From contig BSYQ01000006.1 in NCBI GenBank assembly GCA_030272585.1, forward strand, positions 4,489,001 through 4,553,000: a DNA stretch of 64,000 nt, written 5' to 3'. Shown here one piece after another: positions 52,307-62,255 of the stretch. The stretch's first letter is position 1, and each line of letters opens with the position of its first letter. The notes below the pieces were generated by a model. The model was not told the DNA's origin, did no database searches, and was given only the letters and a program-made list of their open reading frames with translations. The position numbers and the translations under genes were made by a program. The DNA comes from Bryopsis sp. KO-2023. Taxonomy: Eukaryota; Chlorophyta; Ulvophyceae; Bryopsidales; Bryopsidaceae.

Positions 52307-52662
52307 AAGAGGAGAGGATCCACGAACTAAACGACACCTACCAAGTAAAGTGGACGCTCGCGCAGCCAGGAGTACATAACGTACGGGGGCACGAGCAAGA
52401 GCCGGTTGTGAACTCAGAGGGTCTGGAAATCCCAACTATCAGACCTCTGGGTTTGTTTGGCGACAAGTTTTTGCAGCTGACCCAAGAGGAGCGGCAGATC
52501 GTGAGGACGTGCACCGGAGATCCAGAGAGGAAGAGGGTTCCAGACACCCTCGTAAATCAGGAAGGAGAGTCAGTGGAGCTCCTTGATCGGAAAAGGCAGT
52601 CGAAGAAAGTTAGGGTATCCGAATTTACCTATCCGCGGAATACCCTAACCGAGGATTTTTGA
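52303..52662 (+). CDS. beta2 leader ORF c (119 aa)
   Basis: Starts MKEERIHELNDTY; charged, with a basic patch (DRKRQSKKVRVSEF) near the end. The stop is 7 nt before the gag ATG. All three leader frames lie in different registers, so they are not one broken Gag exon. Identical in beta1. Confidence 0.55.
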   Translation: MKEERIHELNDTYQVKWTLAQPGVHNVRGHEQEPVVNSEGLEIPTIRPLGLFGDKFLQLTQEERQIVRTCTGDPERKRVPDTLVNQEGESVELLDRKRQSKKVRVSEFTYPRNTLTEDF

Positions 52663-52669
52663 GGCTGAG

Positions 52670-53665
52670 ATGGAGCAACAGGTGGCTGAGTTGAGGGCGG
52701 CGTATGAGGAGGTAATGGGAAGGTTGAACCGAGTGCAAGGCGTGGTCGAAGAAGTACCGGGAATGCTGAGCACGGCGGTCAATGAGGCTGTGGGAAGCTC
52801 CATTTTGGAGCAACTAACCGACAAAGTGGGAACAGCAATCGGGGCGGCAACTGCAGCACAGGCTGGAACGGCGGCTGGAAGTGGTGGTCGAGGTAATGAC
52901 CTGAGAAGCAAGCCAGCCCGACCTGATCTGTGGGGAGGCAGGCAGAATGACCCTCCTATCCAGGACTGGTTGTTCAGCCTCCGAGTGCATTTTGACGCCA
53001 CCCACGTCGAAGATGGAGTCTCGAAACTCCGCCTGGCAGGATCTCTACTGAGAGGGCCAGCCGCGACATGGTGGAGGACAAGAGTGGAGGAGTCGGAGAC
53101 TGATGGAGGCCGACCTTTGCCGACGTATGAGGATTTCTGTGAGGAGCTGAAAAACCAGTTCGGAGAACCACATTTTTTGCGACGCACACGGACAGAATAG
53201 GCGAATTTACGCCAAGGCGGAATGTCTGTGCGGGAATACACGCATCGCTTTAGGCAGCTGATGTTGTATATTTCCGACGCATCAGAGGGCGAGAAAATAC
53301 ACAGGTTCGTCGATGGTTTGCGAGGGAGGGTTGGTATCGAGACCGACCTCCAAAACCCCAAGACCTTGGATGAAGCTATTCGAGTGGCGGAAAGGTGGGG
53401 AGGAGCTCAATCTGGGAGTTCGATCTTGAATCGAGATCGCGGCGGCGGCGGCGGCAGCGGCGGCGGCGGAAATCGCAGATCGGATCACATGGAATTGGAC
53501 TACGTCGGAAGAAGGCGACAACAGAGACAGCAGAAACAGCGAGGTGATAAAGAGAGAGAAAGAAATAAGCCAGTCTGGAAGAAAGAAAAAGCAGACGGAG
53601 AGGTGAAGTGTTACAAGTGTGGGCGTCGAGGGCATTACGCTCGAGACTGCCCCTCGCGAAAATGA
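52670..53665 (+). pseudogene. gag: beta2 Gag with in-frame TAG
   Basis: 331 codons from the ATG at 52670. A short coiled-coil N-terminus, then the capsid fold (RPDLWGGRQNDPPIQDW, LRGPAATWW, YEDFCEELKNQF), then a TAG at 53198-53200. The same frame continues (MSVREYTHRFRQLM) through a Gly-rich linker to the CCHC knuckle [14 protein letters not shown] and the stop at 53663. Beta1 reads TGG (Trp) at the TAG position, so this is a G-to-A nonsense change rather than a family-wide readthrough codon. Confidence 0.88.
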
Positions 53666-56600
53666 GTATGTTAGGTAAACTCGCAGGGTGTGAAGTTAAG
53701 GGGAAGCCTGCGAGTTCGAGGAATTCTAGGAATTCGAGGGATTTTTCGTTGGAAGAAACGTCCAAGGAGCCGACTAGACCTGATAACCAAGATAACCTAG
53801 AAGTCCATTCATTTGATGGGACAGATTTAGACATGACTAAGTTCGGATTTCTAGCAGTGGCTGAAACTGATAACCGAACTAGACAACTGATTACTGTGAA
53901 AGGGGAAATCTCAGGTTTTGCAGCTGAGATATTAATAGACTGTGGAGCAACTGATTGCTTTTTGGCTCGGAAATTTTGCGAGAAAAATAAGCTGGAATTA
54001 GAAGCACAAGAAGAAAAAGTTAGCCTGGCTGGGGGAAGTACCTTAGAATCTAAAGGGAAGATCAGGGCTACTCTCAGATTTGGAGATTTTGCTAGTAGGG
54101 AGATTTTTCATGAAATGTCTCTTGCTAAGTATGATGCTATATTGGGAAAAACTTGGCTGGCTAAGCATAATCCCCGGGTTGATTTTCGAACGAATGAGGT
54201 AGTGGTTTCAGACGGGCTGAAAGAACATTTGATTCCTCCGGCAAACCCCGGAGAGGAGGAAGAGGAACAGTATGTGCTGATGGTGTTTGAAACATGTTTG
54301 AACAGAACTGACTCTGAACAAAATGTTTCCAGACAAGCTGAACTTGCAGCAGAAATCAGACAGGAATTTCCTAACACTTTTGTGGAAGAATTACCCAGTG
54401 AGATACCCCCTTCCAGAGGTATCGAACACACGATCCAGTTGGAACCAGGCACGGTTCCACAAAGTAAAGCACCTTATCGACTAGGCATCAAGGAAATGGC
54501 AGAACTGAAAACTCAGATTGCAGCCATGTCGGAAAAAGGGTTTATTCGACCGAGTAGATCACCTTGGGGAGCACCGGTAATTTTTGTACCGAAGAAGAAC
54601 GGGAAACTACGCATGTGTGTAGATTATCGGGCATTGAATAAGGTGACGGTGAAAAACGCTTATCCGATTCCGAGGATAGATGAACTGATAGATCAGCTTC
54701 ATGGCGCAAAATACTTCTCAAAAATAGATTTGTGTTCGGGATACTATCAAGTCAGGATGGCGAAAAAGGATTGGGCGAAAACTGCTTTTCGAACTAGATA
54801 TGGATCTTACGAATACACAGTTATGCCAATGGGTTTGACAAATGCACCAGCAACTTTTATGAATGTGATGAACGATGTTTTTCGACCACATCTGGATAAG
54901 TTTGTTATAGTTTATCTCGATGATATCTTAGTTTACAGTCGGAACTGGGAAGAGCACAAGGAACATCTGAGACAAGTGTTTCAGCTACTCGAAAAACACA
55001 AACTTTACGTTTCACCGGACAAATGTGATTTGGGGATGACAGAAGTCGAATTTTTGGGACACATAGTCGGAAGAGAGGGACTCTCCGTGGTACCTAAGAA
55101 AGTTTTAGCCATTAAGGAGTGGGCACAACCTCAGACAGTTCGGGATATTAGGTCGTTTTTGGGTTTAGCGAATTATTATCGGAAATTTATTAAGGGATAC
55201 TCTGGGATTGCAACGCCGTTACATGAACTAACAAGGAAGGAAGTTAAATGGCAGTGGACTGAAAGTCAGGAGAAAGCGTTTCAGACGCTAAAGAAGAGCA
55301 TGCAGGAGGCACCTGTGTTAATAATTCCAGATCCGGAGTTGAGTTTTGAAGTAACTACAGACGCATCGGATTTTGCTATTGGAGGAGTTTTGACGCAAGA
55401 TCAAGGTCAGGGGCAACAACCAGCCGCATTTGAAAGTCGGAAATTAAATTCAGCTGAGAGGAATTATCCGACACACGAAAAAGAACTGTATGCGATAGTC
55501 TATTGTTTGAAAACTTGGCGACATTATTTGGGGGCGAGGAAATTTGTGGTTCACACGGACCACGCTCCGCTGAAATATATTCAGACGCAGCCTAAATTAT
55601 CCAGTAGACAGGCTAGGTGGATGGAAACTTTACAGGAATTTGATTTTGAGATTAAATACAAACCTGGAAAAGAAAATACAGTTGCAGATGCATTGAGTCG
55701 AAGGTCGGAAATGGAATTAAACGCTGTGGCAAAAGTCCGAGCAGGCGTAGTATTTCAGGATCAGGTTAGACTTGCGTATCAAGGGGATGAACATTGCAGA
55801 GAAGTTATAGCTAATTGGGAAGCTGGTGAAAAAGATCCGCGTTATAGGTGGGATGGCACAAAATTGTGGTATAGTCTGAAAGACAAATGGTTTTGGTATA
55901 TTCCAAAGGACAAAGAAATTACACAAACAGTGTTGGCTGAATGTCACGATCAGGCTGGACATTTTGGGAGACACAAGACTGTCGCAAATGTTCGAAAAAG
56001 ATATTATTGGCCTAGATGCACTGAGGATGTCGAACGATATGTTAGGACTTGTGTTGGTTGTCAGAAAAACAAGTCTAGCACTCAAAAACCATTGGGGTTA
56101 TATCAGCCAATTCCAGTTCCAGACGAACGCTGGAAAGAAGTTTGTTTAGATTTTGTGGGACCTTTACCTATGACACAAAAGGGTCATGATTATTTAGTGG
56201 TTATGGTCGACCGTTTTAGTCGAATGATCCACTTGGTAGCCACCACTACTGCAGTTACAGCTAGTGGGGTAGCTGAAATTTTCTTTGATACAATTTTCAG
56301 ACATCATGGGTTGCCAGAGGCTATTATTTCCGATCGAGATACTCGTTTTACAGGCCAGTTTTGGCGAAAACTGTGGGAATTAGCGGGAACTCGTTTAGCC
56401 ATGTCATCGGGATATCACCCTGAAACTGATGGAATGACTGAAAGGGCAAATCGAGTAGTCGGAGACATGTTGCGAATTTATATTTCGACCATAGGGGGTG
56501 ATTGGGACACTAAATTAGTGGCGGCTGAGTTTGCTTATAACTCATCCGTTCACTCATCAACAGGTTTTACACCTTTTTATTTGGTTTATGGGCAACATCC

Positions 56601-57207
56601 CAGATCCCCTCAGGATTTGTTAGACTCAGGTCCAGTTTCAGATGAATGGTGGACAGTTTGGGCTAAAAGTTTACAGCTGGCTCGGAAAGCGATTTTGAAA
56701 AGCCAACAGCGACAGAGGGCTGTCGCAAACCGAGGGCGGAGGGATGCAAGTTTTGCATTAAATCAGTATGTCTTTTTATCGACAGCTGATTTACCTTTAC
56801 CGCCAATGATGGGCCGGAAGTTGGTATCTAAGTTTTGTGGACCTTTTAGAATTATTGATATTGTGACATCAGTAACTTACAGGTTGGAACTTCCTAATCA
56901 CTGGAAAATACATGATGTTTTTCATGTTTCCAAGCTAAAAGCATTTGAAGATGGATCAGAAGAGTTTCCAGCCAGGGCTATTTCTCCACCTCCAGATCCA
57001 GTGGTGTTGGAAGGAGTCGAGGAATATATCGTCGAAAAGATCAAGACACATCGAACCAAACGGCGGAAAAAGAAGAATGTGACAGAGTACTTGGTTTCCT
57101 GGGAAGGATACGGATCGGAAGAGGACCAGTGGCTCCCGTCACATCACTTGGGTAATGCGCAGCAAGTGCTGCAGGAGTATTTACGTCAAAAATCTTCCAT
57201 GGACTAG
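53662..57207 (+). CDS. pol: beta2 Pol (1181 aa), complete
   Basis: The ATG at 53662 overlaps the gag stop as ATGA, so Pol probably arises by reinitiation. Domains: protease LIDCGATD near 92, RT with [10 protein letters not shown] near 418, RNase H with TTDASD near 566, integrase HHCC finger ([12 protein letters not shown]...CVGCQKNK) near 760-800, integrase core ([28 protein letters not shown]) near 830-945, and a chromodomain near 1118-1172 ([27 protein letters not shown]). No lesion seen. ORF3 starts 94 nt downstream. Confidence 0.95.
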   Translation: MSMLGKLAGCEVKGKPASSRNSRNSRDFSLEETSKEPTRPDNQDNLEVHSFDGTDLDMTKFGFLAVAETDNRTRQLITVKGEISGFAAEILIDCGATDCFLARKFCEKNKLELEAQEEKVSLAGGSTLESKGKIRATLRFGDFASREIFHEMSLAKYDAILGKTWLAKHNPRVDFRTNEVVVSDGLKEHLIPPANPGEEEEEQYVLMVFETCLNRTDSEQNVSRQAELAAEIRQEFPNTFVEELPSEIPPSRGIEHTIQLEPGTVPQSKAPYRLGIKEMAELKTQIAAMSEKGFIRPSRSPWGAPVIFVPKKNGKLRMCVDYRALNKVTVKNAYPIPRIDELIDQLHGAKYFSKIDLCSGYYQVRMAKKDWAKTAFRTRYGSYEYTVMPMGLTNAPATFMNVMNDVFRPHLDKFVIVYLDDILVYSRNWEEHKEHLRQVFQLLEKHKLYVSPDKCDLGMTEVEFLGHIVGREGLSVVPKKVLAIKEWAQPQTVRDIRSFLGLANYYRKFIKGYSGIATPLHELTRKEVKWQWTESQEKAFQTLKKSMQEAPVLIIPDPELSFEVTTDASDFAIGGVLTQDQGQGQQPAAFESRKLNSAERNYPTHEKELYAIVYCLKTWRHYLGARKFVVHTDHAPLKYIQTQPKLSSRQARWMETLQEFDFEIKYKPGKENTVADALSRRSEMELNAVAKVRAGVVFQDQVRLAYQGDEHCREVIANWEAGEKDPRYRWDGTKLWYSLKDKWFWYIPKDKEITQTVLAECHDQAGHFGRHKTVANVRKRYYWPRCTEDVERYVRTCVGCQKNKSSTQKPLGLYQPIPVPDERWKEVCLDFVGPLPMTQKGHDYLVVMVDRFSRMIHLVATTTAVTASGVAEIFFDTIFRHHGLPEAIISDRDTRFTGQFWRKLWELAGTRLAMSSGYHPETDGMTERANRVVGDMLRIYISTIGGDWDTKLVAAEFAYNSSVHSSTGFTPFYLVYGQHPRSPQDLLDSGPVSDEWWTVWAKSLQLARKAILKSQQRQRAVANRGRRDASFALNQYVFLSTADLPLPPMMGRKLVSKFCGPFRIIDIVTSVTYRLELPNHWKIHDVFHVSKLKAFEDGSEEFPARAISPPPDPVVLEGVEEYIVEKIKTHRTKRRKKKNVTEYLVSWEGYGSEEDQWLPSHHLGNAQQVLQEYLRQKSSMD

Positions 57208-57301
57208 CTCCTGTTTTCCTGAGTTCGGGTTGAGTGTGTGCGAGTGCGAGAGTGTGCGAGAGACAGTTTGGAGTTCGAAAAAGAAAAAGAAAGCAGACAA
57301 C

Positions 57302-58321
57302 ATGGTTGAGTTTGGTGGAGGAGTCAAAGCACTGTTGGAGGAGATTAAAAAGAATGCTGGAGCGATCGAGGGAGTGTCGGAAAGGATCAACAAAATGCTG
57401 GAGGAGTACCTGAAGGAAGGAACCAGACTGGAAAGAATCCAAGAAAGAGATGAGCAGGAGGCCCTGGAAAAAATGGCAAAGCTGGAGGAGGAAAAAGAAC
57501 AACTCAAGCAAAAGATCGGCGAGCTGGAAGAAGAAGGGGGATTTCAGGCGGAAAGAGATAGCTGGGAGGCTGAACGCACTCGGTTGCTCGACGACCGGGC
57601 GAAATATTTGGCGGAAAATGAGGACCTCAGCGTAAAATTGGCGATGGCGGAAACTTCAGCGGACGCGGCGAAAAGAGAGGCGGAAAAGCTGCTGATGGAG
57701 GGGGCAGATGAGGAAATGCGCCACAAGCTCGACGGGGTCGAAGACAAGCTGCGGGAAGAGCAAATGCGGAACCAACAGCTCAAGGGCCAGGTAGACTTGT
57801 TGAAGAGTATGGTAGAGTCCATGTCGGGAAAACCAAGCGGAGAAGTGAAGCACGAAGAGGGGGAAAAACACACTTGCGTGTTTTGTCGCACCCCGAGCAG
57901 CAACTGTCAGCCGACCGGAGAAGACTGCCAACGGCACTGGGTGTGCTCGAATATCGGGTGTCGGGATCGGGTGTGGCTGAGTATCAGTCTGGAAGTCGAT
58001 GAGGAAAAACGAGACTGGCGGAGAATGTGGGTACCAGCTGAAACAGGGCCACCAATGGTGCTACACTCGGAAACCTGCAAACTCTGCGCCTTGGGTTTCA
58101 AGTTGGGGGCGGATTATACTCGGGGAGTGTATTTAAAGGCCAAGCGGACCGTGGGCCCCCTGAGAAAATTCGAGGCAGCCGAAGACGATGCAGAACCAAC
58201 GGACTACGATGGGGATTGGGTCGTCAATGAGCCAGGCGGAGACAGTGGACCAGAAGGAAAGAAAAGGAAACCTCCTGGAAGTTCAGGGGGATCCAGAAAT
58301 GTGAAACTCAGAAAAGCCTGA
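57302..58321 (+). CDS. beta2 ORF3: coiled coil plus RING-like Cys/His module (339 aa)
   Basis: ATG at 57302 (acATGG), 94 nt after pol. Residues about 10-180 are coiled coil. Residues 192-261 carry C-x2-C-x13-C-x2-H-x2-C-x4-C-x38-C-x2-C (CVFC, CQRHWVC, CKLC), the same ligand order as the alpha and gamma ORF3 proteins and closest of the three to RING spacing. The C-terminus is acidic, then basic and Ser/Gly-rich (KKRKPPG). No signal peptide or membrane segment. Function unknown. Confidence 0.85.
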   Translation: MVEFGGGVKALLEEIKKNAGAIEGVSERINKMLEEYLKEGTRLERIQERDEQEALEKMAKLEEEKEQLKQKIGELEEEGGFQAERDSWEAERTRLLDDRAKYLAENEDLSVKLAMAETSADAAKREAEKLLMEGADEEMRHKLDGVEDKLREEQMRNQQLKGQVDLLKSMVESMSGKPSGEVKHEEGEKHTCVFCRTPSSNCQPTGEDCQRHWVCSNIGCRDRVWLSISLEVDEEKRDWRRMWVPAETGPPMVLHSETCKLCALGFKLGADYTRGVYLKAKRTVGPLRKFEAAEDDAEPTDYDGDWVVNEPGGDSGPEGKKRKPPGSSGGSRNVKLRKA

Positions 58322-58612
58322 GTTGAATATAAAAAAAAAAAAATAAAAAAATATAGGATCAAGAGTGAAATATGATTTTCTGTTGGTAATTGGGTGTTTG
58401 AATTTTATTTTGTTTTTGGAAGAAAAAGGAAAAGAACAGTGAATGGATCAAGTGAGGGTAGAGGGAATTTCTGGAAAACAATTAACATACTGAGTGTGTA
58501 AAAACACTTGTGAGAATTACAGTTTGACTAGAGCTGAGACTGTGTGATTTCCAGTGTGGGCTGTGAAGTCTATTGAACAGGGTTGGGTTTATGTGTGAAC
58601 GGGCTGGGATGG
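58322..58612 (+). other. beta2 3' untranslated tail
   Basis: A/T-rich, starting with A-rich runs soon after the ORF3 stop. No gene seen. Gamma2 interrupts it; the left flank is GATGG (58608-58612), the predicted target duplication. Confidence 0.75.
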
Positions 58613-58786
58613 TGATACGTTGTCGCACTCATTTTGCAGTACGAGTGTGTAGTACGGGTTAGTACGGGTTCTAGGGGGTTAAGTTCAGAGAGAACACCTT
58701 GTAAAATTAATTCTCTGGTTTGTGAAAGTGTGTGACCCCAGTCTCAACTTCAGCAACGACTCACTAAAACCTACAGGGACCTAACA
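58613..58786 (+). repeat. gamma2 5' LTR (174 bp)
   Basis: TGATACG...CCTAACA; differs from gamma1 by one 1-nt deletion and one 1-nt insertion, keeping the length. Confidence 0.94.
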
Positions 58787-59288
58787 ACTGGTTTCGGAGC
58801 CGAAGCACCCTACCTGCAAGTCGAGTCTACTTAGTGGAAGAGATCGACAGGAGATTTTGCAGTCGAGGTGCAAAAGATCAGGGTCGGTTAGGTCGAAGAA
58901 GGTTTCCCCTCGTGTCTGGAACCTACTTCGTGTTGCTGCGCACCAACCAAACGCTGGACGAAAGAGAACGCACGTTGCTGCGCTCGATCATCCCTCCCAA
59001 AATCACAGGATCTATAGATCCTTGGACGCTACGACCACAGCACGGCGTAGTAGTACTTCCGTTTGTCGGAGAGTTGTCGACACTGCACGCGGTTACCGCA
59101 GAGCGGACAAAACGAGTCTGCCAGCGGACGTTTCTGCGGACGAATACGTTCCCGCCAGAAATTACGTGCCAGAAACCGCTGCCAGAAACCGCTGACAAAG
59201 AGTGACCAATTAGTCACGTGGATTACCCGCCAACGGAATCCACCAAACGGACACGTGATTCTACCGCCGACGAATCAAGACATCCACC
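58787..59288 (+). other. gamma2 leader with primer-binding site
   Basis: TGGTTTCGGAGC at 58789-58800, then about 490 nt of leader. The longest frame (58834-59205) has no ATG and is not called. Confidence 0.8.
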
Positions 59289-62255
59289 ATGAGCGGACAC
59301 GACGAGCAGCTATACCTGGAATACGGTATCGAAGACAATCAGCAAGAGCGCGACGCCCCAGATGGCCCGCCGCTATATCCGCTGATCGTCGCCCAGGAAT
59401 TACCTGCTGTCGGACTGCCAATACAGGCAGAAATGGACCGGCCATTACAGGCATACGGTATCCCCGCACACCCGGACATGGTGGAGGAAGCAGGCGATGA
59501 GGAAGCGGACATTGGCCCGGAGTTTGATGAGGAGATGGAGGAAGAACCAGGAGTCTTCATCAATCAACAAACGCAGCACCTGCAACAGAGCCAAGTAAAC
59601 GTGCATAACCAGACCCTGCACGTGCACAACGATGGCCTGCAGGAGCGCGATCTCCATGAATCGCAAGAGCGGTTATACAGCCAATTGTCCGAGGAGGCTG
59701 CCCAGCGGACAGCCCAGGTCGCCGAGCACCTTGATAGTCGGATGGAGGGAGCTTGTTCAAGCATGGCTTCCCAAGTACATGATGTGTTGGACTCTACTCT
59801 ACAGTCCCGCCATCACCAGATCGAAGGACAGCTCAGTGAAAGGTTGGATGAGCGGATACAAGATCTGGATGCTGCAGCCAAGGGGAGGCTCAGCCAAATG
59901 GAAGCTGGCTTGGCGAATATCCGTGATGTCGCCCAGAAAGAGGTGGACGAAGCCAAAGAGGCTCAGCGGATATTGGCCGAACAAGTAGCGGACACGGATG
60001 AGCAAAGAAGGAAACTCGAAGAAGAGTTTGACCGGCAACATGCCGACGCCCTTTGGGGGTTGGATACGGTTCAACAAGAACTGAGAGAGACCCAGGCACT
60101 AGTGGATGCGGGTCAGAGTAAACAGTTCAAAGAACTCATTCGTGTTAAGCATGATCTTGAAGCGACTAAAGACAGAGCGGAAAGTTTTCAAACACAGCAT
60201 CATGCGGAAGTAGCCTATTTGTTAAAGGAGGCAGCGGCTGCGAAAGAAGCGGCGGCTAGATTACAAATGGAAATGGAGGAGTTGAAAAGAAGTCAGAGTC
60301 GGTCTTCAAGGAGAAGCAGATCGAGAAGCTCAACAAGGAGCAGAGAGCCGCGGGAAATGTTACAAGAAATGCTACAAGATCCGGAAACAGCGCAAGAGCT
60401 AAAGAAGGTGTTTGAGGATGTAGCGGACACAAAGTTCACGTCGAATTTTGAGTTTTGGCGGAAGAAAGATGCTGCAGCAGTTGCCACACAAATGGCATCC
60501 GCTGCTCAACAAACACCTCTTGTGGCTGCTATGGCGGGAGCGGGAACCAGAACGGTGGCACAACCACCAAGCTTGGCCGAAGTACAAGTTCCATTCGGTC
60601 AACCGCCCCAAACCTCATCCGGCTTTGCCCCGGATTCGGTAGGTTTCCCGCCAATACCACCAGTATTCCCGCGGGCAAATAGACCGATTACCCGACCTGC
60701 ATCACCCCCAGTCATTATTCCTGGAGTGGGGCGAGGCAGTGCAATCAGCGGACAGGGAAATGTACCTAGGCCGATCGTGAGGCCTAGCGCTGTGTTTGGA
60801 CAAACACCAAATACAAGACCACCAGCGGTATTACAGCCAGTACAACCGCCACAGCGTACGCAGGCTTCTCCCGTGGTACAAACTGTTCCGCTGACAACTC
60901 CAACAACCACGTCACCCGAGCCGCCTAGAACATTACCCATGCCACCACCAGTTTCTCAGCCAGTGTTATCACATCCATCAATGATTTCACCACCCGGCTA
61001 TTATGCCATGGGAGCATCATACATTCGGCCTTCTATCTTAGGTCACTCCGTGAATGTATACGGAGCTCCATCATCCGGAAACCCCTATGTTGGATGGGGA
61101 TCCTATCCGCGTATTCCTCAACGCGCAGGCGGAGGAGGCGGAGGAGGCGGAGGTGGAGATGATGATGGTTCCGGTGATGGAAGTGGCGGAGGCCCATCGG
61201 ACAGAAGTGGCCGTGGGTCTGCACCTGGACCACATATTGGTGGAGGAGGAGAAGGACCATCTAGGAACCCAGGAGGCGGTCCTGGAGATGGTGGTGGTGG
61301 AGGTGGCGGAGGAGGCGGACCTCCTGGTCCCCCAGGTGGGGTCCCAGATTTTATGGGCTATGCACGTCCAGAAAATCGTTTGCTTCACATTCCCAATGCG
61401 GTCAAATTCCCGATGCCGAAACCGTATACTGGCGCTGGAGATCGCTGGATTCGGGATTGGCAGGCAGAACTCACCAACTTCTGTAAAGTTTATGATTTGG
61501 ATGAGTCTGTTTGGCTTAAAGTATTCCGCACAAATCTCTCTGGTTCAGCCGCCACATGGCGGAATATGCAAGAGATGCGGATTCGGGAAGGAGTTCGTCC
61601 GATGTTCCAGGACTGGGTACAACTTGTGGAAGAGTTAGCTATTGCTTTCGAACCAACAAGAATGTCCGATGTTTCGCGTAGGAAGCTGCGGAAACTTCAA
61701 CAAACGGGGACTGTTCGTTCCTACATTAACGCATTTCGGGATCTCATACTCAGAATTCCGAATATGACGGAGGAGGAGCAGTACTTGACGTTTGTTGACG
61801 GATTACGGCCCCAGATCCGACATCAAGTTGTTACAATGGTGACAGAAGGAGTGGAAGCGGCGATAGTCACTGCCGAAAGAATCGATTCGTTGGGAGGCCA
61901 ATCTCAAAACAACCGCGGACGTGGTCGCGGACGAGGGCGATGGAACTGGAATTGGAAAAACAAGCCCAAAGCTGATCAGAACCAGCAAATGCAAGGTCAG
62001 CAACCGCAACCACCACCTCCACCCCAAGATCAAAATCAGCAAATGGGAGGAGGCAACAGAGGTGGCGGCGGCCGTGGCCGCGGAAGAGGCGGAAGACGAG
62101 GTGGCGGACGAAATCGAGGTGGTGGCGGAAGGCAGCAACAAGGCGGAGCTAGAGGCGGAGGCGCATGTTACATCTGCGGTGAAGTGGGTCATGGCTTTGG
62201 AAAATGTCCCAAAGGCCCAACTTTTCAAAAATGGCTAAAAGATCACGCCGCATAG
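59289..62255 (+). CDS. gag: gamma2 Gag (988 aa)
   Basis: Same length and domain order as gamma1 Gag: coiled coil, SR-type stretch, Pro-rich and Gly-rich linkers, capsid fold, RGG region, CCHC knuckle [14 protein letters not shown]. Divergence from gamma1 is concentrated in the coiled-coil block at 59993-60275. The last 25 nt overlap pol. Confidence 0.93.
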   Translation: MSGHDEQLYLEYGIEDNQQERDAPDGPPLYPLIVAQELPAVGLPIQAEMDRPLQAYGIPAHPDMVEEAGDEEADIGPEFDEEMEEEPGVFINQQTQHLQQSQVNVHNQTLHVHNDGLQERDLHESQERLYSQLSEEAAQRTAQVAEHLDSRMEGACSSMASQVHDVLDSTLQSRHHQIEGQLSERLDERIQDLDAAAKGRLSQMEAGLANIRDVAQKEVDEAKEAQRILAEQVADTDEQRRKLEEEFDRQHADALWGLDTVQQELRETQALVDAGQSKQFKELIRVKHDLEATKDRAESFQTQHHAEVAYLLKEAAAAKEAAARLQMEMEELKRSQSRSSRRSRSRSSTRSREPREMLQEMLQDPETAQELKKVFEDVADTKFTSNFEFWRKKDAAAVATQMASAAQQTPLVAAMAGAGTRTVAQPPSLAEVQVPFGQPPQTSSGFAPDSVGFPPIPPVFPRANRPITRPASPPVIIPGVGRGSAISGQGNVPRPIVRPSAVFGQTPNTRPPAVLQPVQPPQRTQASPVVQTVPLTTPTTTSPEPPRTLPMPPPVSQPVLSHPSMISPPGYYAMGASYIRPSILGHSVNVYGAPSSGNPYVGWGSYPRIPQRAGGGGGGGGGGDDDGSGDGSGGGPSDRSGRGSAPGPHIGGGGEGPSRNPGGGPGDGGGGGGGGGGPPGPPGGVPDFMGYARPENRLLHIPNAVKFPMPKPYTGAGDRWIRDWQAELTNFCKVYDLDESVWLKVFRTNLSGSAATWRNMQEMRIREGVRPMFQDWVQLVEELAIAFEPTRMSDVSRRKLRKLQQTGTVRSYINAFRDLILRIPNMTEEEQYLTFVDGLRPQIRHQVVTMVTEGVEAAIVTAERIDSLGGQSQNNRGRGRGRGRWNWNWKNKPKADQNQQMQGQQPQPPPPPQDQNQQMGGGNRGGGGRGRGRGGRRGGGRNRGGGGRQQQGGARGGGACYICGEVGHGFGKCPKGPTFQKWLKDHAA

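Larger units (their letters stand above)
51176..58612 (+). mobile_element. beta2: Ty3/gypsy chromodomain element with ORF3, 3' end beyond window
   Basis: 5' LTR, primer-binding site, three leader frames, gag, pol, ORF3 and tail, then interrupted by gamma2 at 58613. Almost identical to beta1, in opposite orientation. Its 3' LTR must lie beyond gamma2. Confidence 0.93.

Noticed and set aside
58834-59205. 123-codon open frame in the gamma2 leader
   Set aside because: It contains no ATG, gamma1 lacks one too, and it is in a different register from gag.
62221-62255. -1 slippery heptamer at the gamma gag-pol overlap
   Set aside because: The sequence around 'ttttcaaaaatgg' does not give an X XXY YYZ heptamer in the gag frame; the overlapping ATG in strong context is the simpler explanation.
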